Shown piece by piece: positions 1 through 9,527 of a stretch of DNA of 42,918 nucleotides. The notes beneath the pieces were generated by a model. That model had not been told where the DNA came from. It did no database searches and saw only the letters and a program-made list of their open reading frames with translations. The DNA comes from Gemmatimonadota bacterium (lineage in GTDB: Bacteria > Gemmatimonadota > Gemmatimonadetes > Longimicrobiales > Gaopeijiaceae), in the NCBI GenBank assembly GCA_022822325.1, contig JAJEBW010000049.1, positions 1-42,918 of the forward strand, given 5' to 3'. How positions within the stretch are numbered: the first letter of the stretch is position 1; each line of letters opens with the position of its first letter. The translations under genes and the position numbers were made by a program.

Positions 1-30
1 TCCGGTTTGACACCCCGCCCCTCCCAGCCG

Positions 31-84
31 CTTGACAGCGTGCTACCCCCTACCCATCTTGACAGCGTGCTACCCCCTACCCAT
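31..84. repeat. Perfect 27-bp tandem duplication carrying TTGACA
   Basis: Two back-to-back identical 27-bp units (31-57 and 58-84), each starting CTTGACAGCGTGCTACC. Each contains a consensus-like -35 hexamer TTGACA (32-37, 59-64), and a third TTGACA lies at 7-12, giving spacings of 25 and 27 bp. It lies about 160 bp upstream of the first gene. No convincing -10 hexamer sits 16-18 bp downstream, so a promoter role is a guess. It could equally be a simple slippage duplication. The rest of 1-242 shows no supported gene. Confidence 0.6.
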
Positions 85-242
85 TCTGCTTGGCGAGGAG
101 CCTCAATTTGGCGATCGAGATAAACAGACGGCTGTCGGGCGTTCGTGCGGAGCCATCTACCAACAGTTCAGCCCCGTCATGAGGGAGGATCGATGGACTT
201 GTGCGGTGGGCCATCACAACCACGAGAAGGGGAGGGAATTGA

Positions 243-956
243 GTGGCCGTGGGGAGGCTCGCTCGTTTCCTCCCGACGATACGCTCCCCTTCTGAACCCA
301 TGCCCAAGGACGCAGTGACCCGCCCACCCGCGCCCCGCCCCATCTACACCATCGGCCATTCCGACCATCCCGTCGAACGCTTCGTCTCCCTGTTGGAACG
401 CCACAGGGTGGACGCGGTCGCCGATGTGCGCTCCACCCCGTACAGCCGTTGGCAGCCCCACTTCAACCGGGAAAACCTGCGCCGCGAGCTGCGCGCGTGC
501 GGAATCCGCTACGTCTTTCTGGGCGAGGAGCTCGGGGCCCGCAGCGATGATCCGGGTTGCTACGACGAGTTGGGCCGCGTCTCATACCGCCGGCTTGCGG
601 CGACGCCGCTCTTCCAATCGGGAATCAGGCGCGTGCAACGGGGAAGCGATCGCATGACGATCGCCCTCATGTGCGCCGAGCGCGAACCGCTGGACTGTCA
701 CCGGACGATTCTGGTGGCACGGGAGCTGGAGGCGCGCGGCACTTCCGTCGTCCATATTCTTGCCGATGGAAACACCGAATCGCATGACGAGACCCTGGCG
801 CGGCTGGCCGATCGGGTGGGCGTGCCGGATTTTGACCTCTTCAGGACAAGGGAAGAGTTGCGCGACGAAGCGTACGCGAAGCTGGAACGGCGAATCGCGT
901 ACAGACGCCCGACGCAAGACCCGCCCATCAATTCCCCCAACGAAGCGACACGATGA
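243..956 (+). CDS. DUF488 family protein
   Basis: 237 aa, no signal peptide, cytoplasmic. It carries the DUF488 signature: TIGHS near residue 36, DVRSTPYSR at 61-69, a LGEELG segment, and LMCAEREPLDCHR with Cys144 and Cys152. The family is widespread, biochemically poorly defined and sometimes suggested to act on nucleic acids; no substrate can be inferred here. The GTG at 243 is preferred because GGAGGG at 231-236 lies 6 nt upstream. An in-frame ATG at 300 would still keep the whole conserved domain but has no visible ribosome-binding site. Its stop overlaps the next gene's start (ATGA at 953-956), so the two are probably translated together. Confidence 0.85.
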   Translation: MAVGRLARFLPTIRSPSEPMPKDAVTRPPAPRPIYTIGHSDHPVERFVSLLERHRVDAVADVRSTPYSRWQPHFNRENLRRELRACGIRYVFLGEELGARSDDPGCYDELGRVSYRRLAATPLFQSGIRRVQRGSDRMTIALMCAEREPLDCHRTILVARELEARGTSVVHILADGNTESHDETLARLADRVGVPDFDLFRTREELRDEAYAKLERRIAYRRPTQDPPINSPNEATR

Positions 957-2104
957 CGAGACCCTTCTTCGGATCCGCGCTGGCCATCGCCGTCGCCGCC
1001 GCGCCCGCCGCCGCATCGCCCACCCAGGCGACCGCCCAGCTCCCCGTCGCCGACCTCTCCGGTCGCACGGTGGAGACGCTCGTCCCGGCGGAGTTCGATG
1101 GCGGGTTCTTTGGGGGGATTGGGGATATCGTCGTGCGGGAAGGCGCGGTGTGGGTGCTGGATGCGGGCGAAGGGCGGATCCTCCACTTCGACGCCGCCGG
1201 TCGCCTTGTCGTGGCCTTCGGACGGCGAGGCCAGGGTCCGGGCGAACTCTCGATGTGGACTACCGGGCTGCGCGTCGATTCGGTCGTCTCGGTGGTGGAT
1301 GCGCAGCAGCAGCGGACGAGTTGGTTCACCCTGGATGGCGAGCACCTGGAGACTCGGCGCGTGGGGGGCTCGGCGGGGGACGGGAGGCCGGTGCCGTCGG
1401 GGGGACTTGCCTTTCTGCGAAACGGTGCCGTGGTCAGCGCAACCCGCGGATTCTACCAGTTCGGCGCTGGCGGCGTCGTCGGGGGCGATCCGTACCACAA
1501 TGTAATCCTGGAGTCCCCCGGGAACCCCCGAACCGACACGATCGCGAGCTGGCGCTTCGACAGCGTATCGTGGGTGGCCGGCGCCATGTCGATGTTCAGC
1601 ACGGACTTCGGCGACGGGGGAGCCTGGGCGACGATGGGCGACAGCGCCGTCGTGGTGGCGGATGGCCATGAGGGCGTGATCACGGTCTTCACCGCCCCCA
1701 ACTCGCCGGGATCGGACGCCGGATCCCCATGGCTCTCGGTGGACTCGGTGGAGATCGGCGTCCGGGGGCGGCCGGCAACCGCGGCGGACCGGGAGCGAGC
1801 CGAGGCCGACTTTCGCCGAGAACGGCCGAACCTTCCGCGACAGGTCGAGTTCGGGGATTGGCCGACTCGCTGGTCGGTGGCCACCGAGTTGCGCATCTCC
1901 GACGACGGCAAGGTGTGGGCGCGCCGCGCGGTCCATGGCGACGAGCGCCAGCACTGGACCGAGGTGGACCTCGACGGTCCCCTGCGCCGCCACGTCATCC
2001 TCCCCGAGCGCTTCTCTCTGCGGGCAATCGCGGGCGGCAGGCTCTACGGGGTCGCCCGAGACGACATGGACCTTCCGCGCGTGGCGACGCTGGCGCTCCG
2101 CTGA
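953..2104 (+). CDS. Secreted 6-bladed beta-propeller protein
   Basis: 383 aa. An N-terminal hydrophobic signal segment (residues about 5-22, AIAVAAAPAAAS) is followed by repeated blade-like stretches such as GDIVVREGAVWVLDAGEGR, and by GRRGQGPGEL, a hallmark loop of the large family of extracytoplasmic 6-bladed propellers common in Gemmatimonadota and Bacteroidota. No lipobox Cys is visible, so it is probably soluble and periplasmic or secreted. Function unknown; such proteins usually bind ligands or form scaffolds. The start overlaps the DUF488 stop by 4 nt, so the genes are co-transcribed. It converges on ppk, whose stop lies about 80 bp away. The fold is confident, the role is not. Confidence 0.8.
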   Translation: MTRPFFGSALAIAVAAAPAAASPTQATAQLPVADLSGRTVETLVPAEFDGGFFGGIGDIVVREGAVWVLDAGEGRILHFDAAGRLVVAFGRRGQGPGELSMWTTGLRVDSVVSVVDAQQQRTSWFTLDGEHLETRRVGGSAGDGRPVPSGGLAFLRNGAVVSATRGFYQFGAGGVVGGDPYHNVILESPGNPRTDTIASWRFDSVSWVAGAMSMFSTDFGDGGAWATMGDSAVVVADGHEGVITVFTAPNSPGSDAGSPWLSVDSVEIGVRGRPATAADRERAEADFRRERPNLPRQVEFGDWPTRWSVATELRISDDGKVWARRAVHGDERQHWTEVDLDGPLRRHVILPERFSLRAIAGGRLYGVARDDMDLPRVATLALR

Positions 2105-2186
2105 CCCTTCCTCCAACCATTCCCGCCAACCCGCGCTCCGCCCCATCCAGGGATTCCCGCATGGCGCGACTGCGTTCCCGCTCCCC

Positions 2187-4382
2187 TCACTTCCGCACCA
2201 GCCGCGGCCCCCTTGCCAGCCGGCTCCGCAGCCGCGTCCCCTCGAATTCGCGGGCATGGGCCCAGGCGATCATCGTCTCGAAGGTGCAGCTCTCGCGCTT
2301 GCCGGCGGGCGTTCGTTGCGTGTAGCTGCCGTCGGCGGCCATCTCCCAGGCGCAGCGGCGGTCGGCGAGCTGAATGTCCAGGACCTGGCGCAACTCGCTG
2401 CGCAGCGCTGGCGATTCGACCGGCACAAGCACCTCCACCCGGGCGCTGAGGTTGCGTCCCATGCAGTCGGCCGAACCGATGTAGTACTCCTCTCCGCCGC
2501 CGTTGCGGAAGTAGTAGATGCGCGAATGTTGCAGGAATCTTCCCACAATGCTCACCACGCGAATGTTCTCGGACAGACCCGGAATCCCCGGGCGAATGCG
2601 GCAACTGTCGCGCACAATCAGATCCACCTTCACCCCATGGGCCGACGCCTTGTACAGCGCGCGCGTCACCTCCGGATCCTCCAGCGCATTCATCTGCATC
2701 TGAATCCGTCCGGGCGAGTCTTCGCTGTGCACCCCGATCTCGCGGTCGATGCGTTGCAGGATGGCGCGGCGAAGGAACTTGGGCGCGGGCAGCAGCTTCC
2801 AGTACTTGCGCTTGGGCCGGTAGCCGGTGGTCAGGTAGTTGAAGAGTTCGGTCAGGTCGGCGCCGATCTCGGGGTCGCAGGTGAGGAGGCCATGATCGCA
2901 ATAGAGGCGGGCGGTTTCCACATGATAGTTGCCGGTCCCCAGGTGGGCGTAGCGGCGAAGGCCGTCGCGTTCCTGGCGCACGACCAGGATGACCTTGCAG
3001 TGCGTCTTCAGCCCCAGAACGCCATAGGTGACGTGGATTCCGTGCGAGGCGAGGGCGTTGGCCCAGCGGATGTTGGCGGCTTCGTCGAAGCGGGCGCGCA
3101 GCTCGATCACGACCGCAACCTGTTTGCCGTTGCGAGCCGCGTGCACAAGGTGGTCGATCACGCTGCCATGGGGCGCCATCCGGTAGAAGGTCATCTTGAT
3201 GGCGCGCACCCGGGGATCCTGGGAGGCGTCGCGCAGGAAGCGCATCACCGAAGTGTCGAAGGCCTGGTAGGGATGGTGCAGAAGGATCGGCCCCTCCTCG
3301 CGGACAATGTCGAAGATCGGGCGGTCGGTCAGGAGATCGGGGTGTTCGCAGGGGTGATGGGGAAGATCCTTGAGCTCGGGACGGGCGAGCCGATGCAGCT
3401 CCATGAGATCGCGCAGCCCCGGCAGTCCGTCCCCCTCGAAGACGTCGGCCTCCCGCAGCCCCAGGACGCTGGTCAGCATTTGCAAACGGTTGGCGTCGAA
3501 CCCTTGCGCAACCTGCAGCCGCACGATCGGCGCCAGCTTCCTCTTGCGCAGCCCCGCCTCCATGAGCTCCAGGAGATCGTCGGCCATGTCTTCGTCCACA
3601 TCGTAGATCGCGTTGCGCGTGACGCGGAAGACCTCGCAGGAGAGGATCTTCATGCCGGGAAAGAGGAGGTCGAGATTGTTGGCCATCACGCTCTCGAGCG
3701 GCACCCAGACCGACGCGTCGCCCACCCGCACAAGCCGCGGGATGCCGGCCCCCACCGGAACCTTGACGCGGGCGACCAGAGTGTGTTCGTCGTCCGGATA
3801 GCGCAACGTGACCAGAAGATTGAGCGACAGATTCGAGATGAAGGGGAAGGGATGCGCGGGATCGGTTGCCTGCGGCGTCACCAGAGGATAGATGTTGCGC
3901 AGATAGTGCTTCCGCAGCCACTTCCGCCGCGCCTGGCTCAGGTCGCTCCAGTCCGCCACCCGGATTCCCTCGCTCGCCAGCTCCCCGAGGAGGGCGTGGC
4001 CGGCGCCGCGCTGCCGCTCCTCCAGCGTCCGCACCACCTCGTAGCACTGCGCGATCTGCTCGCCGGGAGTCCGCCCATCGACCGTCCGTTCGGTGATCCC
4101 GGCCTCGACCTGCTGCTTCAGTCCCCCGATCCGCTTCATGAAGAACTCGTCCAGATTCGACCCGACGATCGCCAGAAACTTGACGCGCTCGAGAAGGGGC
4201 GTGCGCGGATCCTCGGCCTCGTGCAGCACCCGGAAGTTGAAGTTCAGCCAGGTGAGCTCGCGGTTGAGAAAGTACTCCGGGCGCGCGACATCGTGCCGGT
4301 CCTCCACCGGTTCGGGAACCGGGGTGGGGTCGGCGGGAGACCGGGGCGGGGACGGGGTCGGCGGGCGCATGCGGGGAAACAT
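2187..4382 (-). CDS. ppk1: Polyphosphate kinase 1
   Basis: 731 aa from ATG 4382; family members are about 690-720 aa. It reversibly transfers the terminal phosphate of ATP onto polyphosphate. The N-terminal domain opens with YFLNRELTWLNFN, followed by SNLDEFFMKRIGGLKQQV. The catalytic phospholipase-D-like halves carry RARFDEAANIRWA, GLKTHCK (His461, the likely phosphohistidine) and HLGTGNYH (His487). A second catalytic block GSADCMGRNL lies near the C-terminus. The start is uncertain: GTG 4427, ATG 4382 and ATG 4370 are all in frame in a Pro/Arg-rich unconserved leader and none has a good Shine-Dalgarno. It is divergent from the lipoprotein gene at 4552 and convergent with the propeller gene. 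No ppx is present nearby. Confidence 0.95.
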   Translation of the reverse strand: MFPRMRPPTPSPPRSPADPTPVPEPVEDRHDVARPEYFLNRELTWLNFNFRVLHEAEDPRTPLLERVKFLAIVGSNLDEFFMKRIGGLKQQVEAGITERTVDGRTPGEQIAQCYEVVRTLEERQRGAGHALLGELASEGIRVADWSDLSQARRKWLRKHYLRNIYPLVTPQATDPAHPFPFISNLSLNLLVTLRYPDDEHTLVARVKVPVGAGIPRLVRVGDASVWVPLESVMANNLDLLFPGMKILSCEVFRVTRNAIYDVDEDMADDLLELMEAGLRKRKLAPIVRLQVAQGFDANRLQMLTSVLGLREADVFEGDGLPGLRDLMELHRLARPELKDLPHHPCEHPDLLTDRPIFDIVREEGPILLHHPYQAFDTSVMRFLRDASQDPRVRAIKMTFYRMAPHGSVIDHLVHAARNGKQVAVVIELRARFDEAANIRWANALASHGIHVTYGVLGLKTHCKVILVVRQERDGLRRYAHLGTGNYHVETARLYCDHGLLTCDPEIGADLTELFNYLTTGYRPKRKYWKLLPAPKFLRRAILQRIDREIGVHSEDSPGRIQMQMNALEDPEVTRALYKASAHGVKVDLIVRDSCRIRPGIPGLSENIRVVSIVGRFLQHSRIYYFRNGGGEEYYIGSADCMGRNLSARVEVLVPVESPALRSELRQVLDIQLADRRCAWEMAADGSYTQRTPAGKRESCTFETMIAWAHAREFEGTRLRSRLARGPRLVRK

Positions 4383-4551
4383 ATGTCGCCGCCGGGGAGG
4401 AGGCCAGCGAGGCGCGAGCGGCGGCACGGAACTGGCAAATGGTCTTGACCCCCGGCAAGAGGCCGGTCACCTTACCCTGCGGATTGGTTCGGTTGCGCGC
4501 GCAATTGGCCGGTTCCGCTGTCCTTTCCTGATGCCAGGAGGATTCGACGCA

Positions 4552-5082
4552 ATGAGACAGAACGCCACGCCTTCGGCCCCCTTCCGTCTGGGGACTCTCC
4601 TCGCCGCGCTCGCCGTCCCGGCCTGCTCGGCGGCGCCCATCTCCTTCTTCGGGGTGGCCCCGCCCGGGCGCGCGGACGCCTACCAGTGCGCGGTCGCCCA
4701 GCTCAACATCCTCGGCTACACGATCGAGGACGGCAACAGCGACGCGGGGTTCGTGCGCGGCCGCAAGCAGACCTCGGGGCTCGGGCTGCAGATCGTCACC
4801 GGCAACACCTACCACGATGTCCTGGTGGCGACCGCCTTCGACAATCCGGCCACCGGCGAGACGAATCTGCGCGTGGTGGCGTCGCGGGTGGCGGACCACG
4901 ACGTGGGCCTCGTGGGGGGACTGGGCGACGAACCCGAGCAGGGCGAAGACCGGATCGCGCCCTCCGACACGGGCCGCGCCGATGCGCAGGCGGTCCTCCA
5001 GGGCTGCGGCGTCTCGAACATCAACAGCGCCGGGCGGCAGCAGGAACCGCTTGTGCTCCAGGGCGCGGTGGACGGCGCCTAG
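4552..5082 (+). CDS. Small lipoprotein of unknown function
   Basis: 176 aa. A signal peptide ends in the lipobox-like VPAC (Cys25), so it is probably a lipid-anchored envelope protein. The mature part contains a short alpha/beta-looking domain (YQCAVAQLNILGYTIED, then GFVRGRKQTSGLG) and an Asp/Glu-rich C-terminal half. I recognise no domain. ATG 4552 is chosen because AGGAGG at 4536-4541 sits 10 nt upstream; an ATG at 4531 would place the Shine-Dalgarno inside the gene. It lies 19 nt before menF on the same strand, so it may be carried on the men transcript, but nothing in the sequence ties it to quinone synthesis. Confidence 0.75.
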   Translation: MRQNATPSAPFRLGTLLAALAVPACSAAPISFFGVAPPGRADAYQCAVAQLNILGYTIEDGNSDAGFVRGRKQTSGLGLQIVTGNTYHDVLVATAFDNPATGETNLRVVASRVADHDVGLVGGLGDEPEQGEDRIAPSDTGRADAQAVLQGCGVSNINSAGRQQEPLVLQGAVDGA

Positions 5083-5101
5083 ATTCGGCCGCGGCGTTAC
5101 C

Positions 5102-6514
5102 GTGCACGAAGTCCGGGAGGAGGTGGGGGCGGTCTCGCCTGGAGAGTTCCTGCGCCTCCTGGCAGGACGGTCGCGCGGGTTCTGGGCTTCGGGGAACCGC
5201 TGGGTGGCGCATGGGGGACTGGCGGGCCGGATCGCGGTGGAAAACGGTGCGGCCGGGGTCGATCCCGCACGCTTCCGGTTGGTGGAGGAGGAGGCCGGAC
5301 GACTCTTCGCCGGGGTGCGTGGCCAACGGCGCTCGCCGCGTCTCTTCGGGGGATTTTCCTTCGCGGCGGGAAGCGGGACCGACCCGCTCTGGGCCTCCTT
5401 TCCGGCCGCGCTCTTCCATCTGCCCGAGGTCGAGATCGAGCACTTTCCCGAGACCGGCAGTTGCAGCCTGGCCGTGCGGGGAGCGAGCCGCGAGGAGGCC
5501 GCCGGGAGGTGGCGCGAGTGGCGCAGGGCGCTGGAGGGGAAAGGGAGCGGGGTGGGGCGGGGGGGCGGTCCTGATCTGCGCTGTGCGGCGGTGGGGATGC
5601 GGCGCGCGGAACAGGAGCGCAGGGCGGGCGCCGGTTCCTTGCGCCTGCCCGAGACGAAGCGCGCGGCCTGGCGGCGGATGGTGTGGCAGACGCTGGACCG
5701 AATCGGGGTGGGCGATGCCGAGAAGGTCGTTCTGGCGCGTGCGATCGATCTGGGACCCGGTTGCGCCACCGAGCCCGCCGAGCTGGCAACGGCGCTCTGG
5801 GAGGAGAATCATGGCAGCCACGTGTTCCTCTTCGAGCCCGTGCCGGGGGAGGCGGTGGTGGGGGCGGCCCCGGAGACGATCGCCACGCTGGTGAATGGGG
5901 TGGTGCGCGCGACGGCGGTGGCCGGGAGCGCGCCCGTCGGGGCCGATTCGGTCGAGACCGCGCAGCTTGCCCGCGATCTCTTCAACAGCTCGAAGGACCG
6001 CGCCGAACACGACATGGTGGTCCGCGACATGGTGGCGCGCCTGAAGCGGCTCGGCTGCTCGGTGCAGCGCGATGTGGAGCCGCACGTTCTGGCTCTCGCC
6101 CGGATTCAGCATCTGGAGACGAAGATTGCGGCCGGGGTGCCGCCCGGCGTCTCGCTCCTCGACATCCTCGCCTCGCTGCACCCGACCCCGGCCGTCTGCG
6201 GGATTCCGCGCGATGTGGCCCTCTCCCTCCTGACCGCCGGCGAGACCTTCGACCGGGGCTGGTACGCGGGTCCGGTGGGTTGGTTCGATGCGGCCGGAAA
6301 GGGGATCTTCGTGCCCGCGTTGCGTTCGGCCGCATGCGCCGGAGGTCGCTGGCGGCTCTTCGCCGGAGCGGGAATCGTGCAGGGATCCGATCCCGCCCTG
6401 GAATGGGCCGAGACCGAGCTCAAGTTTCGTCCTGTGCTGCGGGCGATCGAGCGGACCGGCGAGCGCGCCGGCCCCGGAACGGCTCCGAGAGAGGCGGCCG
6501 CCGGGCGGGCGTGA
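5102..6514 (+). CDS. menF: Isochorismate synthase
   Basis: 470 aa. It isomerises chorismate to isochorismate, the first committed step of menaquinone synthesis. The C-terminal chorismate-binding domain (about 195-460) contains EKVVLAR (Lys208, the likely general base), GAAPETIATL (Glu258), a GSAPVG loop, SSKDRAEHDMVV, LHPTPAVCGIP, and a GWYAGPVGWFD block followed by the usual C-terminal GIVQGSDP. The N-terminal 190 residues are the usual variable subdomain. GTG 5102 is the most upstream start after the preceding gene's stop; no strong Shine-Dalgarno supports it. Its stop overlaps the menD start (GTGA, 6511-6514). Position at the head of menDBAE separates it from salicylate or enterobactin paralogues. 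Confidence 0.92.
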   Translation: MHEVREEVGAVSPGEFLRLLAGRSRGFWASGNRWVAHGGLAGRIAVENGAAGVDPARFRLVEEEAGRLFAGVRGQRRSPRLFGGFSFAAGSGTDPLWASFPAALFHLPEVEIEHFPETGSCSLAVRGASREEAAGRWREWRRALEGKGSGVGRGGGPDLRCAAVGMRRAEQERRAGAGSLRLPETKRAAWRRMVWQTLDRIGVGDAEKVVLARAIDLGPGCATEPAELATALWEENHGSHVFLFEPVPGEAVVGAAPETIATLVNGVVRATAVAGSAPVGADSVETAQLARDLFNSSKDRAEHDMVVRDMVARLKRLGCSVQRDVEPHVLALARIQHLETKIAAGVPPGVSLLDILASLHPTPAVCGIPRDVALSLLTAGETFDRGWYAGPVGWFDAAGKGIFVPALRSAACAGGRWRLFAGAGIVQGSDPALEWAETELKFRPVLRAIERTGERAGPGTAPREAAAGRA

Positions 6515-8463
6515 GAAAGGTGGACCCGGGAACGCTCAACCTCGCGTGGGCCTGCCGGATCCTCGCGGCGTTGCGGGAATGGGGGATTGCGGAGGTGGGG
6601 ATTGCGCCCGGATCGCGCTCCGGCCCCCTGGTTCTGGCGGCGGCGAAGATCGGCGGAATCTCGCCCCGGGTGCATCTCGACGAGCGCTCGGCCGGCTTCT
6701 TCGCCCTCGGCTACGGCCGGGCCCGCGGGCGTCCGGCGGCGGTGATCACGACATCCGGAACGGCGGTGGCCAATCTCCTGCCCGCGGTCGTGGAGGCCGA
6801 CCTCTCCGACCTGCCGCTGGTCCTCCTAACCGCCGACCGTCCCCCGCGCCTCCGCGGCGCCGATGCCAACCAGACGATCGAACAACCCGGAATCTTCGGC
6901 GGACGGGTGCGCTTCGAGGCCGATCTGCCGGTGCCGTCGCGGGCGCTTCTCGATTCCGCCGGGACCGATTCTCCCTTTTCTCTGGCGACGCGCGCCATGG
7001 CCGCCGCCCTGGGCCCCCCGGCCGGTCCGGCGCACCTGAACGTTCCCTTCGACAAACCGCTGGAGCCCGCCTCGCCGGAGCGCGTCCGCATTGCCGTCGC
7101 GGGAATGGATGGCCGTCGCGGGATTGGCGGGAGCGGGGGGAACGCTTTGGGGTTGCGGTCCGGTGGGGCCGCCGTCGCGCCGTCGCCGGAGAAGCCCTCC
7201 GCGTTGCCGTCGGCGAGGGAACGGGAAGCCCAGGTGGCCGACGTGGCCGCATGTCTGGCCCGCGCCGAACGACCGCTCCTGGTGGCGGGTCCGGCGCGCG
7301 ACCCGGACGGGACCGGGCCGGCGGCGGTGCGCTTTGCGGCCGCGCACGGAGTCCCTCTCCTGGCCGATCCGCTCTCGGGTGCGCGCTTTCTCCCGGTCAC
7401 CGATCCCCCTGCGCCCGTTCTGGGCGGCTACGACCACTTTCTCCGCGCCGACGGGGCGATCGCGCGCTGCACCCCCGACCTCGTGATCCGCATTGGGCGC
7501 ACCCCGACCTCGGCGGCGCTGGAGGGAGCGCTGGAGCGCTGGCGAGGCGCCTTTCAGGTGGTCATCGACGACGGTTCCCGGCCCAAGGACCACCAGAGGC
7601 TGGCCAATCTCTACCTGCAGACGCCGGTGGCGGATCTCCTGGGGCGCCTGGCCGCCGTGGCCCCGCCAACCCGGACCCCGGGCGAGGACCGGGAAGAGCC
7701 GGGCGACCCGCGACCGTCGCGGACCCGCCCACCCGATCCGCGCGGCCCCCGTCCCCACCACCCCACCCGGCTGCCATGGCTGCGGCAGTGGCGCGAACTC
7801 GAAGCGGCCACCTGGTCGGCCATCGACCCGGCCACCCTCCCGCGCGGACACGAAGGCGCATACGCGGCCGCCCTCCTGGACGCCCTGCCACCGGGCTCGG
7901 CCCTCTTCGCCTCCTCCTCGATGCCGGTCCGCGATGTGGACGCCTACGGCCGCCCGGCGAACCGGGGCGTCGCCGTCTTCGCGAACCGGGGCGCCAGCGG
8001 GATCGACGGCGTGGTCTCCTCCGCGCTCGGGTGCGCGGCCGGACGCGGCGGCCCGGTGGCGGCGCTCATCGGCGACATCGCCTTCTACCACGACATGAAC
8101 GGTCTCCTGGCCGCGCGCGACCGGAGTCTCAACGTCGTCTTCGTCGTGATCGACAACGACGGAGGCGGTATCTTCCACATGCTCCCGATCCGAAACTTCG
8201 AACCGGCCTTCACACCGTATTTCGCAACCCCGCACGGCCTCGACTTCAGCCACGCAGCGCGCCTCCACGGCCTTCCCTTCGCCGACGCGGACACCCCGCG
8301 CGCACTGGGCGAAGCGGTCGCCGCCGCGGTGACCCGGCCGGGCGCCGAGGTCGTCCGGGTCCGCACCCGCCGCGAAGAAAACCGGCGCCTGCACGAAGAG
8401 GTCCGCCGTCGCGTCATCGACCGCATCCAGTCCCGCATTCTCCAGTCGCAAGCCGCTCCGTGA
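6511..8463 (+). CDS. menD: 2-succinyl-5-enolpyruvyl-6-hydroxy-3-cyclohexene-1-carboxylate synthase (SEPHCHC synthase)
   Basis: 650 aa. A thiamine-diphosphate enzyme that adds the succinic semialdehyde unit from 2-oxoglutarate to isochorismate. The N-terminal Pyr domain has [13 protein letters not shown] and [10 protein letters not shown], with Glu58 as the cofactor-activating glutamate. The C-terminal PP domain has the ThDP/Mg motif starting [10 protein letters not shown] (Gly521) and ending [12 protein letters not shown] (about 548-559). A Pro/Arg-rich linker near residues 385-420 is longer than in E. coli MenD (about 556 aa) and accounts for part of the extra length; another insert lies near 200-235. 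It starts with GTG overlapping the menF stop, indicating translational coupling. There is 145 nt to menB. Confidence 0.95.
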   Translation: MRKVDPGTLNLAWACRILAALREWGIAEVGIAPGSRSGPLVLAAAKIGGISPRVHLDERSAGFFALGYGRARGRPAAVITTSGTAVANLLPAVVEADLSDLPLVLLTADRPPRLRGADANQTIEQPGIFGGRVRFEADLPVPSRALLDSAGTDSPFSLATRAMAAALGPPAGPAHLNVPFDKPLEPASPERVRIAVAGMDGRRGIGGSGGNALGLRSGGAAVAPSPEKPSALPSAREREAQVADVAACLARAERPLLVAGPARDPDGTGPAAVRFAAAHGVPLLADPLSGARFLPVTDPPAPVLGGYDHFLRADGAIARCTPDLVIRIGRTPTSAALEGALERWRGAFQVVIDDGSRPKDHQRLANLYLQTPVADLLGRLAAVAPPTRTPGEDREEPGDPRPSRTRPPDPRGPRPHHPTRLPWLRQWRELEAATWSAIDPATLPRGHEGAYAAALLDALPPGSALFASSSMPVRDVDAYGRPANRGVAVFANRGASGIDGVVSSALGCAAGRGGPVAALIGDIAFYHDMNGLLAARDRSLNVVFVVIDNDGGGIFHMLPIRNFEPAFTPYFATPHGLDFSHAARLHGLPFADADTPRALGEAVAAAVTRPGAEVVRVRTRREENRRLHEEVRRRVIDRIQSRILQSQAAP

Positions 8464-8534
8464 CCGTCGCCCCCCTCCGGGCCGCTCCGCCGGCCGCGGC
8501 AGGAATCCCATCCCCCTGCTCCGAGGAACGCCGA

Positions 8535-8612
8535 ATGATTCCGACCGCACTCCGGCCTTCCCCGCCGGTCACGGCGAGCAGCCCAACCCCCTCACCGGAG
8601 GTTACCGAATGA
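8535..8612 (+). CDS. Possible 25-aa leader peptide before menB
   Basis: A short frame encoding a 25-residue peptide rich in Pro, Ser and Thr. It begins at an ATG with GAGG 8 nt upstream (8523-8526) and its TGA overlaps the menB ATG (ATGA, 8609-8612). It fills the only sizable gap inside the men operon. This arrangement could couple menB translation to upstream ribosomes or regulate it, but composition alone does not prove it is translated. Confidence 0.3.
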   Translation: MIPTALRPSPPVTASSPTPSPEVTE

Positions 8613-9454
8613 GCGCGACCCCCACGGCCTGGAAGACCGTGAAATCCTTCACCGACATCACCTACCGCAAGCGCGACGGCGTGGCCCGGATCGCAATCAA
8701 CCGTCCCGAGGTCCGCAACGCCTTCCGCCCCGAAACCCTCTTCGAACTCCTCGACGCCTTCAACGACGCCAACGAGGATTCGTCGATCGGGGTGGTTCTC
8801 CTTACCGGCGAGGGCCCCGCGAAGGACGGCAAGTACGCCTTCTGTTCGGGCGGCGACCAGCGCGTGCGAGGCGACGCGGGCTACGTCGGGGGCGACGGGG
8901 TGCCGCGGCTGAATGTCCTTGTCCTGCAGCGGCTGATTCGCACCATGCCCAAGCCGGTCATCGCCCTGGTGGCGGGCTACGCGATCGGGGGCGGCCATGT
9001 GCTGCACGTCGTCTGCGACCTCACCCTGGCCGCCGACAACGCGGTCTTCGGACAGACGGGGCCGAAGGTGGGCAGCTTCGACGGCGGCTTCGGTTCGTCG
9101 TATCTGGCGCGGATCGTGGGGCAGAAGAAGGCGCGCGAGATCTGGTATCTCTGCCGGCAGTACGACGCGGCCGAGGCGCTCGAGATGGGACTGGTCAACA
9201 AGGTCGTTCCGGTCGGCGAGCTGGAGGAGGAGGGCTACCGCTGGGCGCAGCGGATCCTCGACCACAGTCCGCTGGCGATCCGGCTTCTCAAGTCGGCCTT
9301 CAACGCCGATGTGGATGGACAGGCGGGGCTGCAGGAGCTGGCCGGAAACGCGACGCTCCTCTTCTACATGACCGAGGAGGGCCAGGAGGGACGCGACGCC
9401 TATCTCCAGAAGCGCAAGCCGGACTTCCGCAAGTACCCATGGCTGCCCTGGTAG
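8609..9454 (+). CDS. menB: 1,4-dihydroxy-2-naphthoyl-CoA synthase
   Basis: 281 aa, a normal MenB length. A crotonase-fold enzyme closing the second ring of the naphthoquinone from o-succinylbenzoyl-CoA. Visible signatures: RPEVRNAF near 31-38, the oxyanion-hole region [11 protein letters not shown] (about 78-88), [19 protein letters not shown], and [14 protein letters not shown] with Asp158. The C-terminus ends in the characteristic [14 protein letters not shown]. The start at ATG 8609 is supported by GGAGG at 8597-8601, 7 nt away, and it overlaps the small frame upstream. In the men operon its product is hydrolysed and passed to MenA; no thioesterase gene is seen here. Confidence 0.96.
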   Translation: MSATPTAWKTVKSFTDITYRKRDGVARIAINRPEVRNAFRPETLFELLDAFNDANEDSSIGVVLLTGEGPAKDGKYAFCSGGDQRVRGDAGYVGGDGVPRLNVLVLQRLIRTMPKPVIALVAGYAIGGGHVLHVVCDLTLAADNAVFGQTGPKVGSFDGGFGSSYLARIVGQKKAREIWYLCRQYDAAEALEMGLVNKVVPVGELEEEGYRWAQRILDHSPLAIRLLKSAFNADVDGQAGLQELAGNATLLFYMTEEGQEGRDAYLQKRKPDFRKYPWLPW

Positions 9455-9527
9455 GGGGATTTCGGGAAGCGACGCCGCACTGCGCGCCCGTGGCCGGGGG
9501 GTCGGTCGGGGGGGAAGGGTTGGCCTG

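Noticed and set aside
1935..4448. Plus-strand 837-codon frame across ppk1
   Set aside because: It is antisense to ppk1, whose catalytic motifs are intact on the minus strand.
4445..4478. TTGACC...TACCCT as the promoter of the lipoprotein/men operon
   Set aside because: The spacer is 22 bp, too long for a standard promoter.
2044..5769. A 1241-codon minus-strand open frame
   Set aside because: It runs antisense or out of frame through ppk1, the small lipoprotein and menF, all of which have clear family motifs. High-GC DNA keeps alternative frames open; the translation is Arg/Ala/Pro-rich without domains.
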